From the NCBI GenBank assembly GCA_039715055.1, contig JBDLID010000087.1:1-13346 (forward strand): a stretch of 13,346 nucleotides of DNA, read 5' to 3'. The stretch is from JBDLID01 sp039715055 (GTDB taxonomy: Bacteria; Desulfobacterota; Desulfobulbia; Desulfobulbales; Desulfocapsaceae). Of this stretch, positions 13,247 through 13,346 are shown piece by piece. Numbering within the stretch: position 1 is the stretch's first letter; each line of letters opens with the position of its first letter. The translations under genes and the position numbers were made by a program. Under the pieces are notes generated by a model. That model was not told the origin of the DNA. It worked only from the letters and a program-made list of their open reading frames with translations, and ran no database searches.

Positions 13247-13305
13247 TGTAACTATTCAGCGTAAAGCTGGATGCGTCCCTAAGCAGGGAACTGTAACTGT
13301 TCAGC
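13247..13305. repeat. 14-bp near-repeat pair with small hairpins at the right edge
   Basis: TGTAACTATTCAGC (13247-13260) recurs as TGTAACTGTTCAGC (13292-13305), 13 of 14 bases alike, 45 bp apart. Between them lie two small hairpins: CAGC-GTAAA-GCTG, starting in the first copy, and TCCCT-AAGC-AGGGA (about 13276-13289). No ORF covers this stretch. It could be the terminus of an insertion sequence or MITE, or iterated binding sites; the window ends too soon to tell. Confidence 0.45.
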
Positions 13306-13346
13306 AGGGCCCGCAGTGTGGTCAAGCAGGCTGACGAAGCGTACTT

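Overview
The window looks like chromosomal DNA of an anaerobic, moderate-GC Desulfobacterota bacterium (former Deltaproteobacteria), most likely a sulfate reducer or relative of the Desulfobulbales. This is an inference from gene content: hybrid cluster protein beside a one-domain siroheme reductase and an Hcp-associated ferredoxin, a deltaproteobacterial-type formate-tetrahydrofolate ligase, and pilus-type ATPase and metalloid-resistance genes. No rRNA, tRNA, CRISPR array or transposase gene is visible.

Left region (2-3565, + strand): a four-gene cluster. It holds hcp (5' end cut by the window edge), a small siroheme-[4Fe-4S] sulfite/nitrite reductase-like protein, a zinc-ribbon protein that appears to carry a decayed HD-phosphohydrolase domain, and a 4Fe-4S ferredoxin with a Cys-rich C-terminal domain. 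Genes 2 and 3 overlap and gene 4 follows closely. hcp is separated from gene 2 by an 83-nt spacer packed with stem-loops. The likely joint role is handling of NO, hydroxylamine or nitrite (nitrosative stress), with the ferredoxin as a possible electron donor. A long hairpin follows the last gene.

Second region (3745-6656, + strand): a pqiA-pqiB pair overlapping by 4 nt, an inner-membrane/periplasm-spanning MCE lipid-transport system. It has its own candidate promoter and two dyad elements upstream. The PqiB-like protein has four MCE repeats, no C-terminal coiled-coil needle, and no pqiC follows.

Third region (10929-6687, - strand): a PilB/GspE-type secretion ATPase with an unusual C-terminal cyclic-nucleotide-binding domain and a polyproline tail, and upstream of it fhs (formate-tetrahydrofolate ligase, one-carbon/Wood-Ljungdahl metabolism). 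Two consecutive terminators separate fhs from the ATPase gene, so these are separate transcripts. A short hairpin with a T-rich tail sits in the ATPase leader. pqiB and the ATPase gene converge on a shared terminator-like hairpin.

Right region (11139-12741, + strand, then 13193-12846, - strand): a near-consensus promoter with an overlapping dyad drives an ArsR/SmtB repressor with a Cys-x-Cys metal site, followed by an ArsP-like (UPF0718/DUF318) permease. Together they look like a self-regulated metalloid or organometalloid efflux operon. A DUF3088 thioredoxin-fold-like protein converges on it. The last ~100 bases contain a 14-bp near-repeat and small hairpins that may be the edge of a repeat or mobile element.
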